Of a stretch of 64,000 nt of DNA, positions 15,531-26,644 are shown piece by piece (position 1 is the stretch's first letter; the number at the start of each line of letters is the position of its first letter). Origin of the DNA: Bacteroidota bacterium (GTDB taxonomy: Bacteria; Bacteroidota; Bacteroidia; Flavobacteriales; Flavobacteriaceae); contig JAHJTN010000006.1 of the NCBI GenBank assembly GCA_018829465.1, forward strand, positions 1 through 64,000, written 5' to 3'. The translations under genes and the position numbers were made by a program. The notes under the pieces were generated by a model. That model searched no databases. It saw only the letters and a list, made by a program, of their open reading frames with translations, and was not told where the DNA came from.

Positions 15531-17627
15531 TTAGTGGTTTTTCATCAGAGCCAATGCTTCATCCGAATCTTTTACCGGAAGTTTACAAACGTAATTTTGA
15601 CAGACATAAATAAGGGTTTCACCTTGCGCAAATCTGTGTTTCAAGAGGGGTAAATTTGATTCGTTTGTACTACCGGCCAGCATCAAATTGGGTTGAAAGG
15701 TTTTGGTAAATTTTGTCAATTTTTGAATTGCCTTTTCACCTACAAAAGCCACTTCGTAAAAGGGTTTTGTGTAATTGAGCATCAAGTCGAGCCAATTGGC
15801 ATACCAACGCGCTCCCGTCTGCCCAACTGAAGGCAATGTTGCACTGAGCATAAATTTAGCCGTATTCAAGTAGGTTTCGTTATCGAAATGATACCCTAAA
15901 AGAAACAAGTTTTTAGCCATAATAGAGTTGGATGCAGGAATTACATTGTCTGATGTTTCGGTAGTTCTACTTACAAGCTCAGGATCTACATCTGAGGTGT
16001 AAAAAAACAGACCGCTTTCCGGATTGTAAAAATGTGAAAAGGTATAGTCTGTCAACTGTTTGGCGCGCTGCAACCATTTTTGTTCAAAAGTGTTTTCGTA
16101 AATAGACAAGTAGGCATCTATGGTAAGTGCGTAATCATCCATAAACGCGTTGATGGTGCTTTTGCCGTTTTTGTAATTTCTCCAAAGACCACCGTCGGGC
16201 TTGCTTTGCTGTGCATCCAAAAAATGTGCCGCTTGCAAGGCTGCATCCAAAAACTTTTTTTCACCAAAAACCCGATAAGCGTCCGCGTATGCTCTAATCA
16301 TTAATGCATTCCAAGACAACAAAGTCTTGTCGTCTAAAGCGGGTTTTTTGCGCTTCTCTCTGGTTTCAAATAAAATTTGTTTCCACTGTGCAACAGAAGA
16401 AGTCAACTTCGCAACAGTAAATCCTAGTTTTTGAGAAAGTGTTTCGTAGTCTTCTTTCTGTATCAGCACATAATTTTGTTCCTCCCACAGTCCAAAGTCG
16501 TTGATGTTGAAAACCGCGGCAAAAGTATCAAAATCATTTTCCAACAAGGCCTGAAGTTCATCTTTGGTCCACACGTAAAATTTGCCTTCTTCGCCTTCGC
16601 TATCTGCATCAAAAGAAGCGTAGAAACCTCCTTTGGGATTTGTCATTTCTCTTTCAATAAAACCGAGGGTTTCATAAACCACGCGTTTGTACTGCGGATT
16701 GGGTTTATGTAAATAAGCATTGGCGTACAAACTTACCAGTTGTGCGTTGTCGTACAACATTTTTTCAAAGTGAGGCACATGCCAGTAATTGTCGACCGAA
16801 TAGCGTGAAAAACCGCCACCTACATGATCGTACAGACCGCCAAAAGCCATCTTTTGCAAAGTGAGATGCACAAAGTCTAAAACTTCTGTGTCGTTTGCCT
16901 GAAAACCATAGCGCAACAAGAAATTGAGCCCGGTTGGCATCATAAATTTTGGTGCGCCTTTGTTGCCACCGTATTCGAGATCAAATTTTGGCTTCCAATT
17001 TTGCACCAAATTTTCTAGCGTTGCAAAAGCAAAATCTTCGGCATGGGATGGGCTTTCGACCAAATCCATTTGCCGAACGCCGTCGGTGAGGTTTTGGGCG
17101 TATTCTTCAAATTTTTTGGGTTCATTTTTATAGACTTGTGCAATTTGAGTCAGCACATTCATCCAATCATCTTTTCTAAAATACGTACCGCCCCATACCG
17201 GCCGGCCGTCGGGAAGTGCTACCACATTTAAAGGCCACCCACCGCTACCGGTCATCAGTTGCACAGCATTCATATAAATCTGATCCACATCGGGACGTTC
17301 TTCCCTATCTACTTTGATATTGATAAAGTGTTGGTTCATCAAAGCAGCAGCTGTCGTATCTTCAAAAACTTCTTTCTCCATAACATGACACCAATGGCAA
17401 GATGCATAGCCAATACTGATCAGTAATAATTTTCCTGATTCACTGGCCTTGGCTAAAGTTTCCGGATTCCATGCATGCCAATCCACCGGGTTGTTTGCGT
17501 GTTGCAGCAAATAAGGACTTGTTTCGTTTATCAAGGCATTGGTGGGATGCTCCATTTTTGGGGGGTTTTGACCTCTACAGCTTATAAAAAAAAACAGTAA
17601 AACTACATTTGGGAGGCAAAACCTCAT
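15531..17627 (-). CDS. DUF255/YyaL thioredoxin-domain lipoprotein
   Basis: A 698-residue protein of the family related to human spermatogenesis-associated protein 20. An N-terminal lipoprotein signal has its lipobox cysteine at about C17 (FFISC). A thioredoxin domain follows with active-site-like CHWC at 77-80 ([17 protein letters not shown]). The remainder is an alpha/alpha-barrel resembling N-acylglucosamine epimerases, with [15 protein letters not shown] and [14 protein letters not shown]. Biochemical role unsettled. Overlaps the upstream methyltransferase by 4 bp (ATGA), indicating coupling. Confidence 0.88.
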   Translation of the reverse strand: MRFCLPNVVLLFFFISCRGQNPPKMEHPTNALINETSPYLLQHANNPVDWHAWNPETLAKASESGKLLLISIGYASCHWCHVMEKEVFEDTTAAALMNQHFINIKVDREERPDVDQIYMNAVQLMTGSGGWPLNVVALPDGRPVWGGTYFRKDDWMNVLTQIAQVYKNEPKKFEEYAQNLTDGVRQMDLVESPSHAEDFAFATLENLVQNWKPKFDLEYGGNKGAPKFMMPTGLNFLLRYGFQANDTEVLDFVHLTLQKMAFGGLYDHVGGGFSRYSVDNYWHVPHFEKMLYDNAQLVSLYANAYLHKPNPQYKRVVYETLGFIEREMTNPKGGFYASFDADSEGEEGKFYVWTKDELQALLENDFDTFAAVFNINDFGLWEEQNYVLIQKEDYETLSQKLGFTVAKLTSSVAQWKQILFETREKRKKPALDDKTLLSWNALMIRAYADAYRVFGEKKFLDAALQAAHFLDAQQSKPDGGLWRNYKNGKSTINAFMDDYALTIDAYLSIYENTFEQKWLQRAKQLTDYTFSHFYNPESGLFFYTSDVDPELVSRTTETSDNVIPASNSIMAKNLFLLGYHFDNETYLNTAKFMLSATLPSVGQTGARWYANWLDLMLNYTKPFYEVAFVGEKAIQKLTKFTKTFQPNLMLAGSTNESNLPLLKHRFAQGETLIYVCQNYVCKLPVKDSDEALALMKNH

Positions 17628-18349
17628 GGTTTAGTGCTTTTTGAGAATCTAAACTTTTTGGCTGATTTAAATAGCAGAAACTTAAATTTAAAGAAGTTAC
17701 TGATGCTTGCGTCTGTTTTCCATTCGGCCAAGTGTTTGGATATATTTAAGTATTTTTCGGGATTCTCATCGAGTGAAGCAATGGCTAGCCCTCCGGAGGT
17801 TCTTCTAAAATCTTCGAGCAATATCCAATTGGGAAAGGAACGGATATGATCGTGATACCAACTTCTATTGGCGTCGTGCACCACCAGAATACCCTTTTCA
17901 TTAAGCAGTTTTTTAGCCGTTTCAATACACGCTTCCCTTGCCATACCGTCAACCAAAATAAAGTCAAACTTACCCATGCTCAGTGGTTTTTCGACATAAG
18001 ATTTAAACTCGTCCAAAGTACCTGTTCTGCGCCATTCTTTGGCATCGGGTGCTACAAAATGAATGGTAGCTTTACCCTTATTGGGCAAAAGCGGCTGTAT
18101 GCCTTCAAACCATTCTTTGTCGTGTTCAATGGATGTCCAAGTTGCCTGTTCGGGCAAAAACTGCGGATAGAAAAGTGAAGAATAACCACAACCGTATTCC
18201 AAAACGCTCAACGGCTTTCTTGTTGCAAATAAATCCTTCATGATGGCTATTTCCTTAAATTTCATATAAGGGATGATATCCGGCTTGATACCTAGTGTTT
18301 TCTTGATTTGACGCAAGGTACCTTGCAGATAGTTGTTAAGTAGTGACAT
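17624..18349 (-). CDS. SAM-dependent methyltransferase-like protein
   Basis: A 241-residue class I methyltransferase-like fold. [17 protein letters not shown] (about 50-66) is the SAM-binding glycine loop, and [18 protein letters not shown] the acidic strand-4 region. The C-terminus is basic. A similar fold is common near surface polysaccharide genes, but no substrate can be assigned. A TATCTTTG promoter motif lies 23 bp upstream on the minus strand. Coupled to the DUF255 gene by a 4-bp overlap. Confidence 0.72.
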   Translation of the reverse strand: MSLLNNYLQGTLRQIKKTLGIKPDIIPYMKFKEIAIMKDLFATRKPLSVLEYGCGYSSLFYPQFLPEQATWTSIEHDKEWFEGIQPLLPNKGKATIHFVAPDAKEWRRTGTLDEFKSYVEKPLSMGKFDFILVDGMAREACIETAKKLLNEKGILVVHDANRSWYHDHIRSFPNWILLEDFRRTSGGLAIASLDENPEKYLNISKHLAEWKTDASISNFFKFKFLLFKSAKKFRFSKSTKP

Positions 18350-18371
18350 TTGTGTGATTTTATCTTGTTGA

Positions 18372-18379
18372 CAAAGATA
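18372..18379 (-). promoter_or_regulatory. -7 promoter element TATCTTTG (minus strand)
   Basis: Exact TATCTTTG on the minus strand 23 bp ahead of the methyltransferase start. No clear -33 TTTG at the usual spacing. Confidence 0.5.
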
Positions 18380-18470
18380 TGTATTTACACAAACATTGCC
18401 GATGTTGGGTGTGCAATCTGCATATAATTTCGTTAATTTGCGCTTTAAAATGTAATCTCATACAGCACTG

Positions 18471-19316
18471 TTGGAAATCTCAGAATTTACATATTTACTC
18501 AACAATCCTGAGGCTGTTACAAAGGCACAGACCATACAGCTAAGAACCGTGTTGGATGAATTTCCTTATTTTCATTCCGGCAGGGCTATCTACTTAAAAG
18601 GACTTCAACAACAGGAAAGTTACCTGTTTGATGATGCCCTCAAAACCTTGGCGGCACATACCGCCAACAGGGCTATTTTGTTTGACTATGTAACAGCCGA
18701 CATTTTTGAACCGCATCAAACTGCCAAAAAAATTCAGAATAGTGAAATTTTGGCGCACAATCTGGAAGTTGTAGATGTGCAAGTGATTGATCCTTCCATT
18801 GAGCATCCCGAAACATCTCTGGACAAAGCTACTTCTGACGCGATTTTGGATAAAGATCTGTTTGAAGAAAAAATGATATCCAAACCTGCTATTTCCACGA
18901 CTATAGATGAAGAAAAAAAGTTTGTAAATTTCAATACTAAAGACCGCCATTCCTTTGAAGATTGGCTGCATTATGCCGCACCCCAAAAACTATCAAAAAA
19001 TGTAGCCAACACGCCTAGTCATCATCAGGCACAGTCAAATTTAGAACGAAATAAAAAATTTGAACTCATTGATCGTTTTTTGGCCGAGAGTCCAAAAATA
19101 GTCCCGGAAAAAGACCATAAAACTTCGCTTAACATAAACAGCGCCGCTCCGGAAATCGAAATCATGACAGAGACGCTAGCCAAAGTGTACACACATCAAA
19201 AAAAGTACAAAAAAGCCGTCAAAGCCTATAAAATTTTAAGTTTGAAATATCCGGAAAAAAGTGGTTACTTTGCAGACCAAATTCGAGCACTACAAGCATT
19301 AGATAAAAATAATTAA
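18471..19316 (+). CDS. TPR-like protein upstream of secG
   Basis: A 281-residue soluble protein of unknown function found at this position in many flavobacteria. It begins EISEFTYLLNNPEAV, has a variable acidic middle (about 95-150), and ends with a TPR-like helical pair (TETLAKVYTHQKKYKKAVKAYKILSLKYPEKS). The frame has no ATG near its 5' end: the first usable codons after a stop at 18453 are CTG 18468 and TTG 18471, so TTG is the best start. Six bases separate it from secG. Confidence 0.75.
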   Translation: MEISEFTYLLNNPEAVTKAQTIQLRTVLDEFPYFHSGRAIYLKGLQQQESYLFDDALKTLAAHTANRAILFDYVTADIFEPHQTAKKIQNSEILAHNLEVVDVQVIDPSIEHPETSLDKATSDAILDKDLFEEKMISKPAISTTIDEEKKFVNFNTKDRHSFEDWLHYAAPQKLSKNVANTPSHHQAQSNLERNKKFELIDRFLAESPKIVPEKDHKTSLNINSAAPEIEIMTETLAKVYTHQKKYKKAVKAYKILSLKYPEKSGYFADQIRALQALDKNN

Positions 19317-19322
19317 ATACAA

Positions 19323-19679
19323 ATGAGCACATTTTCTATCTTTATGATTCTCATTATACTGGTTTCTTTGTTACTGGTATTGGCTATTATGGTTCAAAAC
19401 CCCAAGGGTGGCGGATTGTCAAGTTCCTTCGGCGGTGGCGGACAAAACATAGGCGGTGTACAGAAGACGAGTGACTTTTTAGACAAAAGCACCTGGACCT
19501 TGTCAACCATTTTGGTTGCTTTGATTCTGCTTTCCAGCACCACGGTAACCAAACCCGGTGCCGCAGCAGACTCTAGAGCTTTGGACGGTGCTCCTGAAGT
19601 TGAGCAAACCATCCCGGTAACACCACCGGCTCAAGAACCGCTTCAAACCCCCGAATCGGGCGACGAGAATCAGAACTAA
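19323..19679 (+). CDS. secG: preprotein translocase subunit SecG
   Basis: A 118-residue small translocon subunit with two membrane helices (about 3-22 and 57-75). The conserved loop reads MVQNPKGGGLSSSFGGGGQ. It joins SecY and SecE in the inner membrane. The C-terminal tail is proline and glutamate rich (PPAQEPLQTPESGDENQN), as usual in Bacteroidetes. Followed by a strong terminator, so groESL is transcribed separately. Confidence 0.93.
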   Translation: MSTFSIFMILIILVSLLLVLAIMVQNPKGGGLSSSFGGGGQNIGGVQKTSDFLDKSTWTLSTILVALILLSSTTVTKPGAAADSRALDGAPEVEQTIPVTPPAQEPLQTPESGDENQN

Positions 19680-19700
19680 GAAATTATGATTACCATTTTA

Positions 19701-19733
19701 TGCCAGCTTACTGACAAGCTGGCATTTTTTTTT
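19701..19733 (+). terminator. rho-independent terminator after secG
   Basis: TGCCAGCTT, a 6-base loop and AAGCTGGCA followed by a run of nine T. Confidence 0.9.
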
Positions 19734-19756
19734 GAATATTGTCAGTTTTTTTAGAA

Positions 19757-19772
19757 TGGCACAATTTCTGAA
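19757..19772 (+). promoter_or_regulatory. sigma-54-like -24/-12 motif before groES
   Basis: TGGCAC at 19757-19762, 5 bp, then CTGAA. TGGCAC-N5-TTGCA is the sigma-54 consensus; the -24 half is perfect but the -12 half is poor. No TAnnTTTG is seen between the terminator and groES. It may be a heat-shock promoter of another type. Confidence 0.35.
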
Positions 19773-19813
19773 AAGTCAGAGACAGTTTAACTTTAAAAAC
19801 ATTTATAAAAATT

Positions 19814-20089
19814 ATGGCACTAAACATTCAACCTCTTGCAGACAGAGTTTTGGTAGCGCCTTTGGCAGCCGAAACCAAAACTGCTTCTGGTATCATTATC
19901 CCCGATACCGCTAAAGAAAAACCCCAAAGAGGCACCGTAGTTGCGGTTGGAAAAGGAAAAAAAGATGAGCCCATGACCGTAAAAAAAGGCGATGTAGTGT
20001 TGTACGGTAAATATGCCGGCACCGAAATCAAACTTGAAGGTACGGATTATCTCATCATGCGTGAAGATGACCTATTGGCAATTCTTTAA
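19814..20089 (+). CDS. groES: co-chaperonin GroES
   Basis: A 91-residue GroES subunit; seven of these form the lid of the GroEL chamber. Recognisable blocks are [14 protein letters not shown], the mobile loop ([19 protein letters not shown]), [11 protein letters not shown] and the C-terminal [13 protein letters not shown]. Full length for the family. It lies 31 bp upstream of groEL. Confidence 0.97.
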   Translation: MALNIQPLADRVLVAPLAAETKTASGIIIPDTAKEKPQRGTVVAVGKGKKDEPMTVKKGDVVLYGKYAGTEIKLEGTDYLIMREDDLLAIL

Positions 20090-20108
20090 AAAAAATCAAA
20101 CACTTTAA

Positions 20109-21749
<1,641 letters not shown>

Positions 21750-21772
21750 ACCCAACACGATAAGCAACAACT

Positions 21773-21803
21773 AAAAACCACGCTCAAAAAGCGTGGTTTT
21801 TTT
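21773..21803 (+). terminator. rho-independent terminator after groEL
   Basis: AAAAACCACGCT, a short loop and AGCGTGGTTTTTTT. Confidence 0.9.
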
Positions 21804-21919
21804 ATTGATATCCTAAACTATTCAAGCCACGCAAACTCAAAATAATCTGTGGTATTTTTGGAACAAAAATCCTCCTCTCCCCTTTCCTAATGTCCGTCCA
21901 AAAAACTTAGCCATCAAAA

Positions 21920-23590
21920 TTATTTGTTCAAAATTTCTTCTGTTCTTTTGATTGCTTCATTGATGTTGTCAAGTATGTTGTGTTTGCCGATAAGTTCGTA
22001 AACTTCAGATTTAAATAATGCTTCTTTCACATGCCTGTTTGCACCAGAAAGAATAATGGTAGTTCCACAGGATTTTAGTTTTTGATGAAACTCTTTTAAC
22101 CTGTTTAATGCAGTTGCATCGATAAATGGCACGTTTCTCATTCTGAGAATTAAAACTTTGGGCTCTTGTTTTAATTCCGTGAGGAATTCTTGGAATTTTT
22201 GGGAAGCACCAAAAAAAAGTGGCCCGTTTATTTCGTAAAGCATGGTATCTTTTGGAATGTAGGTCAGTTCTTCTTCAAATAATTTTTCTGCTTGGGCATT
22301 GGCAGTTCCAAAGAGATTTTCTGCATTGTTAATGGTTGTTGCTTCACTCATACGCTTCATAAAAATAAAACTGGATAAAATCAATCCTATCTCTATTGCC
22401 AGAATTAAATCAAAAAATACGGTAAGAAAAAAAGTAGTAAGCAATACAATCATATCCATGCGATTGCTTTTAAGCAAATCTCTGAAATGTTGCCACTCGC
22501 TCATGTGATAGGCCACCACAGCCAAAATACCTGCCAAACAAGACAGCGGAATAAGTTTTGCTACCGGCGCAAAGAGTAACATAATGAGCAGGAGAAAAAC
22601 GGCATGAACAATTCCCGCTATGGGAGTTCTTCCGCCATTTTTTACGTTGGTAGCTGTGCGGGCAATGGCACCTGTTGCAGGAATACCACCAAAAAGTCCC
22701 GAAAAAATATTGCCGGCACCTTGCGCCACGAGTTCCATATTGGAGCGGTGCTTTCCGCCAATCATGCCGTCGGCAACTACGGCTGAAAGTAACGATTCTA
22801 TTGCGCCTAAAAGCGCTATGGCTATGGCGGGTTCTATGAGTTCCTGTATAATCTTAAAATTGATGTTAGGTAGTTGTGGCATAGCTATTTTATTGGGAAT
22901 CTCGCCAAATTTGCTTTCAATAGTTTCTACGGGTAACTCAAAAAAATAGACTGCCAATGTACAAAGTACAATCGCTACTAATGAACCGGGTATTTTGGTT
23001 GTGATTCTATAAAAATTTAAAGCGATTAAAACCGTACTTATAGCAATGCCAAAAGCCAACCAATTAATACTGTCGAGATGCTGAAAATATACGAGCCACT
23101 TTTCGACAAAATCGGCAGGGATATTTTCTATTTCCATCCCAAAAAAATCTTTGATTTGGGTGGAAAAAATAACTACAGCAATTCCGCTGGTAAAGCCAAC
23201 AATTAAAGGATAAGGGATAAATTTCAGGTAATTTCCCAGTTTCATCAACCCTAGTCCAATGATGAGAAAACCTGCCATGAAAGTGGCAATAGAAAGCCCA
23301 TCAATACCATGTTCTTGCACAATTCCGTACACTATAATTATAAACGCACCGGTTGGCCCGCCTATTTGTACACGGCTACCGCTAAGAACTGAAATCACTA
23401 GTCCGGCTATAATTGCCGTTATGAGTCCTTTTTCCGGTGACACACCCGAGGCAATGGCAAAGGCAATGGCCAAAGGCAAAGCCACAATGCCTACTATTAT
23501 GCCCGATAAAACATCTTTTGTGAGTTGTTTTTTAGTGAATCCTTCTTTTAAGAGGGTAAATAGTTTTGGTGTGAATTCTTTATTTTTCAT
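21920..23590 (-). CDS. SulP family anion transporter with STAS domain
   Basis: A 556-residue permease. About ten to twelve membrane helices (residues about 20-410) contain the SulP landmarks GIIVGIVALPLAIAFAIASG and GSRVQIGGPTGAFIIIVYG. A cytoplasmic STAS domain (about 435-550) follows, with ILRMRNVPFIDATALNRLKEF. SulP proteins move sulfate, bicarbonate or other anions; the sequence does not say which. Transcribed alone, opposite to groEL. Confidence 0.92.
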   Translation of the reverse strand: MKNKEFTPKLFTLLKEGFTKKQLTKDVLSGIIVGIVALPLAIAFAIASGVSPEKGLITAIIAGLVISVLSGSRVQIGGPTGAFIIIVYGIVQEHGIDGLSIATFMAGFLIIGLGLMKLGNYLKFIPYPLIVGFTSGIAVVIFSTQIKDFFGMEIENIPADFVEKWLVYFQHLDSINWLAFGIAISTVLIALNFYRITTKIPGSLVAIVLCTLAVYFFELPVETIESKFGEIPNKIAMPQLPNINFKIIQELIEPAIAIALLGAIESLLSAVVADGMIGGKHRSNMELVAQGAGNIFSGLFGGIPATGAIARTATNVKNGGRTPIAGIVHAVFLLLIMLLFAPVAKLIPLSCLAGILAVVAYHMSEWQHFRDLLKSNRMDMIVLLTTFFLTVFFDLILAIEIGLILSSFIFMKRMSEATTINNAENLFGTANAQAEKLFEEELTYIPKDTMLYEINGPLFFGASQKFQEFLTELKQEPKVLILRMRNVPFIDATALNRLKEFHQKLKSCGTTIILSGANRHVKEALFKSEVYELIGKHNILDNINEAIKRTEEILNK

Positions 23591-23655
23591 TTTCTTAATT
23601 CTCGGTTGTTTGTCAAAGAATTCATCATATGCGTAGCTTTCCCCTTTGTAAATCC

Positions 23656-24300
23656 TTACCTATATCCAAATATTTTGCTGCCAACGCGAATCATGTTGCT
23701 ACCCGACGCAACTGCTATGGCGTAATCTTGACTCATTCCCATCGATAAGGTCGTCCACGAATAAGTGTCTTTCCATGTGTCATACAAGTTTTTCAGAAAT
23801 TGAAATTCGGATTGGATTTGTGCCGTATCCTCTGTAAATGTTGCCATGCCCATAAGACCAACAACTTTGGTGTTTGGTAATTTCTGTAACACATTTGAGT
23901 TTAAAAGCGTTGCCACTTCTTCGGGATGAAAACCAAACTTGGTGTCTTCATCTGCAATTTTAACTTGCAAAAGACATGGAATAATGCGCCTGTACTTTTT
24001 GGCTTGTTTGTCAATTTCCTGCAGCGTTTTTTCTTGGTCAACTCCGTGGATCAGCGATACAAAGCTTGCCATATACTTAATTTTGTTGGTCTGCACATGG
24101 CCTATCATATGCCAACGAATATCTTTGGGAAGTTGTTCGTATTTGCCAACCATCTCCTGAATTTTATTTTCCCCAAAGTCTCTTTGGCCGGCACTATAGG
24201 CCTCTAAAATATCTGAAACAGACTTGGTTTTAGACACTGCCACTAAGGTAACACCTGTTGGAATTTCTTCTAGAACACGCTTGAGATTTTCAGCAATCAT
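23656..24300 (-). CDS. YggS family PLP-binding protein
   Basis: A 214-residue alanine-racemase-fold protein. The PLP lysine is K24 in LVAVSKTKS. GENKIQEMVGK, WHMIGHVQTNK (about 62-72) and TLSMGMSQDYAIAVASGSNMIRVGSKIFG are family signatures. Members bind PLP and maintain B6 vitamer and amino acid balance, without a proven catalytic activity. Slightly short but complete. Separated from rnz by a 40-bp gap. Confidence 0.93.
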   Translation of the reverse strand: MIAENLKRVLEEIPTGVTLVAVSKTKSVSDILEAYSAGQRDFGENKIQEMVGKYEQLPKDIRWHMIGHVQTNKIKYMASFVSLIHGVDQEKTLQEIDKQAKKYRRIIPCLLQVKIADEDTKFGFHPEEVATLLNSNVLQKLPNTKVVGLMGMATFTEDTAQIQSEFQFLKNLYDTWKDTYSWTTLSMGMSQDYAIAVASGSNMIRVGSKIFGYR

Positions 24301-24340
24301 CCGTCGTTAAATTTTAACCGAAATTACGGATTTAAAAGGT

Positions 24341-25249
24341 CTAATCAAAAACAAAAACTTTGCCGTCGTCGGCCAATTCAACTGCCGGAAATATAACCTC
24401 TGCTTCTTGCTTGAAGCGTGTAATAGAATCGTATCGGGTGGAAAAATGACCCAAAATGAGTGTGCCCACCCCTGCGCTTTTTGCAACTTGTGCAGCTTGC
24501 GCCGCCGTGCTGTGTTTGGTGGGCTGCCCCAAGTGGGCGTGTTGCTCCAAAAAGGTGGCCTCGTGGTAGAGTACGGTTGCACCTTTAATTTTTTCGGGCA
24601 AAGAGGTATCAAAAACCGTATCGCTACAATAGGCATAGGACTTTGGTGGCGCCGGATCAAACGTCAGGAGGCTGTTGGCAACCCGTTCTCCATCTTCTTT
24701 TGTGTAATCTTTGCCGTTTTTAAGATTTTGATAGTCGCAAATTTCTACGCCGTGTTGTCGGCAAGCCACCGGATTCAGTTTTCGCTCGTGTGGTTTTTCA
24801 CTGAAAAAGAATCCGTTGGTATAAACCCTGTGTTTGAGCGGAATGGTGCTCACCGTCAATTTTTCGTCTTCATATATAAGCTCTGGCTCTTTGGACGTGA
24901 GCTCATGAAAAATTAAGGGAAAATTTACCCACGAATCGGAGTGTTTGAACTGAATTTTGATGATTTCTTCTAGGCCTTTCGGTCCGTAAATATGCAATTC
25001 TTGGGTGCGATTGAGCAAGCGAAATGATGATATCAAACCTATCAAACCGTAAAAATGATCGCCGTGAAGATGTGAGATAAAAATGTGTTTGATGCGCGAA
25101 AACTTAATTTTGTTCCTGCGGAGCTCCACTTGTGTGCCCTCTGCACAGTCTATCAAAAACAATTGGTTTTGCATTTCCAAAACCTGCGATGTCGGATTGG
25201 AAAAAGTACGCGGTGTGGCCGCATAACAGCCCAAAATGGTCAACTTCAT
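24341..25249 (-). CDS. rnz: ribonuclease Z
   Basis: A 302-residue MBL-fold endonuclease that matures tRNA 3' ends. The zinc motif HLHGDH lies at 60-65, preceded by the typical start LTILGCYAATPRTFSNPTSQ. Other ligand regions are CSDTVFD and LILGHFSTRYD. The length is that of short-form RNase Z. Oriented with YggS, probably one transcript. Confidence 0.95.
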   Translation of the reverse strand: MKLTILGCYAATPRTFSNPTSQVLEMQNQLFLIDCAEGTQVELRRNKIKFSRIKHIFISHLHGDHFYGLIGLISSFRLLNRTQELHIYGPKGLEEIIKIQFKHSDSWVNFPLIFHELTSKEPELIYEDEKLTVSTIPLKHRVYTNGFFFSEKPHERKLNPVACRQHGVEICDYQNLKNGKDYTKEDGERVANSLLTFDPAPPKSYAYCSDTVFDTSLPEKIKGATVLYHEATFLEQHAHLGQPTKHSTAAQAAQVAKSAGVGTLILGHFSTRYDSITRFKQEAEVIFPAVELADDGKVFVFD

Positions 25250-25283
25250 TGGTGTATGGTTGTTTTTTACAGGCTTAAATTAA

Positions 25284-26312
25284 TTAAAAAGACAAAGGGG
25301 TAAATCCAAGTCCGTCGGGTTCTTTCCCGGCTTTGAGTCTTTTTATGATTGTAAAAGTTTCCAAATCAATCACCGTAATCACATCTGCATTGGTATTTGC
25401 CACATAGGCAAAACGATCATTGGGATGAACCAAAATTCCTACGGGAACAGGACTGTTTTCAAAGTCTTGAAACAATCGGCCGGGTTCTTTCTCTACAGAG
25501 GTGGCTTCCATGGAGATTGTTTTCAATAATTTGCCATCGCGCGCATCATATATATTTACAGTTCCGGTTTCTGCGTTCGACACCAAAGCCAAATGGTTTT
25601 TTTGGGTAAACTTTACCCGTATGGGAAATTTTTCTGAGGGAATGGTTTTTAAAAGTTGCAAGCTTGCCACATCGAGCACCGTCACCGTGTTGCCGGCACG
25701 GTTGGTAATCCAAAGCCGGTTTCCGTCCGGAGAAACGGCAACACCTTCTGCCCCTTGTCCGGTTTTGATGATTTTCTCGAGGGTAAAATCAACCATATCG
25801 ATCACCGAGACACTACCCGAACCTATGTTGGCCACAAAGGCTCTTTTGGCTTTCGGCGCATAGCTTACCATATGGCTAATCTCCTGCCCAGTATTGATCA
25901 CCTGATCTGTTTTACCAGATTCTATATCCACCAACAACAAACTTTGAGAGGTTTCGGAAGTGACCATCACCCGGTTCGAATCGAAAAATTCGATGCCGTG
26001 TGGCGCTTTATAAGCCAGTTCTATGGTTCTAACCACCTTTCTGTTGGGAATATCTATCACTGTAAGTGAATTGCCACGCTGTTGGGCCGTCCCGTAATTG
26101 GTGATCACCGCTAATGTACCGGAAGGATTCACGGCTATCTCATGCGGATTTTGACCGGTTTGCAGTTCTGCCACGATGGCATCCGTATCAAGATCTATAA
26201 AATTGACCGTATGACTTGATTTGTTCAGGACAATCAGCGTACCGGACTGCTGCCCGAAACCCATACATGTGAGTGCTAACAGAAAAAAACTAAAAATATA
26301 AATACGTGTCAT
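25284..26312 (-). CDS. secreted YncE-like beta-propeller protein
   Basis: A 342-residue protein with a signal peptide (MTRIYIFSFFLLALTCMGFG) followed by about seven 40-residue YVTN-type repeats, such as NFIDLDTDAIVAELQTGQNP and VSVIDMVDFTLEKIIKTG. This indicates a seven-bladed propeller in the periplasm or on the surface. An open frame extends 26 codons upstream, but the signal peptide fixes the start at 26312. Function unknown; YncE-type propellers are mostly of uncertain ligand. Confidence 0.85.
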   Translation of the reverse strand: MTRIYIFSFFLLALTCMGFGQQSGTLIVLNKSSHTVNFIDLDTDAIVAELQTGQNPHEIAVNPSGTLAVITNYGTAQQRGNSLTVIDIPNRKVVRTIELAYKAPHGIEFFDSNRVMVTSETSQSLLLVDIESGKTDQVINTGQEISHMVSYAPKAKRAFVANIGSGSVSVIDMVDFTLEKIIKTGQGAEGVAVSPDGNRLWITNRAGNTVTVLDVASLQLLKTIPSEKFPIRVKFTQKNHLALVSNAETGTVNIYDARDGKLLKTISMEATSVEKEPGRLFQDFENSPVPVGILVHPNDRFAYVANTNADVITVIDLETFTIIKRLKAGKEPDGLGFTPLSF

Positions 26313-26631
26313 TTTTGTTGAATTTAATGAAGCCAAGGTATAAAATTTTAACCGAAAAAGCGTATAAAAGGTGTTGTGCCTAATATACATGTGTAAAATG
26401 TAGCTTTAACCATTATGAACACTAAACTGTACTGAAAAACAGTAGATTGAAATGATTTTAGGCTGTCGAAAACATACCTCTCAAATTTACACCTGATGCG
26501 CGCGCCGCAAAAGCTTTTGATGCCCATGCCAAAAAAGCATATTCCAATCAAAGCCATTTTGTTAGCACATATCGTCTTTTAAGCTCGTTAAGATCTGCTG
26601 CATTTATCAGAAAAAACTCCACCCGAACACT
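26313..26631. other. intergenic region between the YncE-like gene and mfd
   Basis: About 320 bp without a supported gene. A frame continuous with mfd is open from about 26461 but has no ATG and no recognisable homology. A 69-codon minus-strand frame is probably spurious. The mfd promoter lies at its right edge. Confidence 0.5.
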
Positions 26632-26639
26632 TATCTTTG
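26632..26639 (+). promoter_or_regulatory. -7 promoter element TATCTTTG abutting the mfd start
   Basis: Exact TATCTTTG ending 5 bp before the mfd ATG at 26645. Since transcription starts roughly 4-7 nt after this motif in Bacteroidetes, the mRNA would be leaderless or nearly so. Confidence 0.55.
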
Positions 26640-26644
26640 CACCG

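Noticed and set aside
24307-24660. 117-codon minus-strand frame overlapping rnz
   Set aside because: Out-of-frame shadow of the 3' part of rnz, proline- and arginine-rich, no homology.
26461-26644. Possible N-terminal extension of Mfd
   Set aside because: The frame is open but has no ATG, and the TATCTTTG promoter lies inside it, just before the ATG at 26645.
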